Shown: positions 7,304 to 7,868 of the stretch, piece by piece
How the letters are laid out: the number at the start of each line of letters is the position of its first letter
Numbering within the stretch: the stretch's first letter is position 1
NCBI GenBank assembly: GCA_002367375.1
Contig: DFBR01000014.1
Location: 1-7,868, forward strand
DNA from: Erythrobacter sp. UBA3075
Lineage (GTDB): Bacteria; Pseudomonadota; Alphaproteobacteria; Sphingomonadales; Sphingomonadaceae
Direction of reading: 5' to 3'
Length of the DNA: 7,868 nucleotides
Translations under genes and position numbers: made by a program
The notes under the pieces: model-generated
Seen by the model: the letters and a program-made list of their open reading frames with translations, nothing else
Database searches by the model: none
What the model was told of the DNA's origin: nothing

Positions 7304-7339
7304 AACTCATTTCAGGCTTCAGCTCGGTTGTGGATGGTT

Positions 7340-7816
7340 TCAGGCGGCAGAGGCCTGGCCATCGTCCTTCTTGTCACCATCGACCACTTCCAGCGTGTTG
7401 CCGCCAATTGCGATCTTCTTGGGCTTCATCGCCTCGGGCACTTCGCGCACCAGATCGATCACCAGCATGCCATCCTGCAAATCGGCGTTCTCGACGCGAA
7501 CATAATCGGCCAGTTCAAACCGGCGCTCGAACCCGCGATTGGCAATGCCCATATGCAGCATTTCGCCATCTACGGTCTCGTCGCGCTTTTTGCCCTGCAC
7601 AGTCAGCAGGTTCTGCTGCGCGGTGATATCGATGTCGCCTGCGCGAAAACCTGCTACGGCAATGGTGATGCGGTAAGCGTCTTCATCGCGGCGCTCGATG
7701 TTGAAAGGTGGGTAATTGTCGCCCGACGATCCGCGGCTGTTGTTCTCCAGCAGATCAAACAGCCGGTCAAAGCCGACCGTGGAACGACGATATGGGGTAA
7801 GGTCAGTACGGTTCAT
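7340..7816 (-). CDS. Small heat-shock protein, Hsp20/IbpA family
   Basis: ATP-independent holding chaperone that binds unfolding proteins and passes them to DnaK/ClpB; cytoplasmic and oligomeric. Read from ATG 7816-7814 it has 158 residues, normal for alphaproteobacterial IbpA-type Hsp20. The alpha-crystallin domain spans about 36-137. It begins at Y-P-P-F-N-I-E (35-41) and contains the P/A-G-F-like A-V-A-G-F (53-57), G-F-E-R-R-F-E-L-A-D-Y-V (95-106) and D-G-M-L-V-I-D-L (115-122). The C-terminal I-X-I motif is I-A-I (135-137), used for oligomer assembly. A hydrophilic tail follows. A longer frame from TTG 7840 has no support, while AGAGGA sits 9 nt before ATG 7816. It is convergent with pyrG. 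The leader folds into a thermometer-like hairpin (separate entry), which suggests translation is heat-controlled. Possible symbols are ibpA or hspA; I cannot choose between them. Confidence 0.95.
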   Translation of the reverse strand: MNRTDLTPYRRSTVGFDRLFDLLENNSRGSSGDNYPPFNIERRDEDAYRITIAVAGFRAGDIDITAQQNLLTVQGKKRDETVDGEMLHMGIANRGFERRFELADYVRVENADLQDGMLVIDLVREVPEAMKPKKIAIGGNTLEVVDGDKKDDGQASAA

Positions 7817-7821
7817 TGAAA

Positions 7822-7844
7822 CAAATCCTCTGTTGAGCAATTTG
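7822..7844 (-). promoter_or_regulatory. ROSE-like RNA thermometer hairpin masking the hsp20 Shine-Dalgarno
   Basis: In the hsp20 leader, CAAATTGCTC (7844-7835) can pair with GAGGATTTG (7830-7822) across an AACA loop. The pairing is CAAA with UUUG, one bulged U, then U-A, a G-G mismatch, and CUC with GAG. This buries the Shine-Dalgarno GAGGA, 9 nt from the start codon. A UUGCU strand opposite the Shine-Dalgarno with a G-G pair and an unpaired or mismatched U is the signature of ROSE thermometers, which are known upstream of small heat-shock genes in alphaproteobacteria. Only 52 nt of leader are in the window, so any upstream ROSE hairpins and the promoter are not visible. Confidence 0.65.
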
Positions 7845-7868
7845 AGATATTACGGACCCATGATTGGC

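Larger units (their letters stand above)
6995..7339. other. Gene-free 345-nt stretch between convergent pyrG and hsp20
   Basis: No convincing protein or RNA gene is seen. The reading frames here start poorly and continue as antisense of hsp20. It holds a weak terminator-like hairpin (7107-7133), a very strong GC hairpin (7276-7303), and several short inverted repeats, including a bulged 7-bp hairpin at 7064-7083, GACCG/CGGTC arms at 7154-7158 and 7190-7194, and GACA/TGTC at 7214-7224. This is long for a plain convergent gap, but I cannot assign a function to the middle part (about 7134-7275). Confidence 0.5.

Noticed and set aside
7310..7345. Direct repeat TTTCAGGC at 7310-7317 and 7338-7345
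   Set aside because: Only 8 bp, two copies, one within the hsp20 stop region; likely chance.
7170..7505. Open frame on the + strand entering hsp20 from the gene-free gap
   Set aside because: Half of it is antisense to hsp20, the first half crosses the GC hairpin, and there is no Shine-Dalgarno or recognisable protein feature.
7817..7840. TTG at 7840 as the hsp20 start
   Set aside because: It would place the Shine-Dalgarno inside the coding region and add residues not typical of the family; ATG 7816 has AGAGGA 9 nt upstream.

Overview
The window looks like chromosomal DNA from a GC-rich alphaproteobacterium, most likely of the order Sphingomonadales (Erythrobacteraceae-like). This rests on protein style (TrpE, PpiD-like isomerase, SecG, small heat-shock protein) and on gene order as I remember it; I ran no search. 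All six genes with both ends in the window have intact frames. I see no insertion sequence, phage gene, CRISPR array, tRNA or rRNA.

Layout. The left half reads leftward as one probable operon: a membrane-anchored SurA/PpiD-type peptidyl-prolyl isomerase (3738-1807), trpE for anthranilate synthase component I (about 1795-251), then a lipoprotein of the DUF2233/phosphodiester-glycosidase type that starts inside the trpE stop codon and runs off the left edge (254-1). A 252-bp divergent intergenic region (3739-3990) carries a probable promoter for the rightward genes. These are tpiA (3991-4749), secG (4848-5222) and pyrG (5354-6994), a housekeeping row covering glycolysis, protein export and CTP synthesis. 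A 345-bp gene-free stretch (6995-7339) follows, with a weak terminator-like hairpin and a very strong GC hairpin. The last gene is a leftward, convergent Hsp20 (7816-7340). Its leader can fold into a hairpin that closely resembles the terminal stem of a ROSE RNA thermometer.

How the genes relate. The isomerase-trpE-lipoprotein set is tightly packed (11 nt, then a 4-nt overlap), so translational coupling is likely, although the three products act in different places (inner membrane and periplasm, cytoplasm, envelope lipoprotein). tpiA, secG and pyrG are spaced by about 100-130 nt with hairpins in the gaps and may share a transcript.

This is mostly an ordinary core-genome region, and I found no convincing undescribed multi-gene system. 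The points most worth checking are the thermometer-like leader of hsp20, the probable CTG start of trpE, the lipoprotein embedded in a trp operon, and a long hairpin between tpiA and secG.
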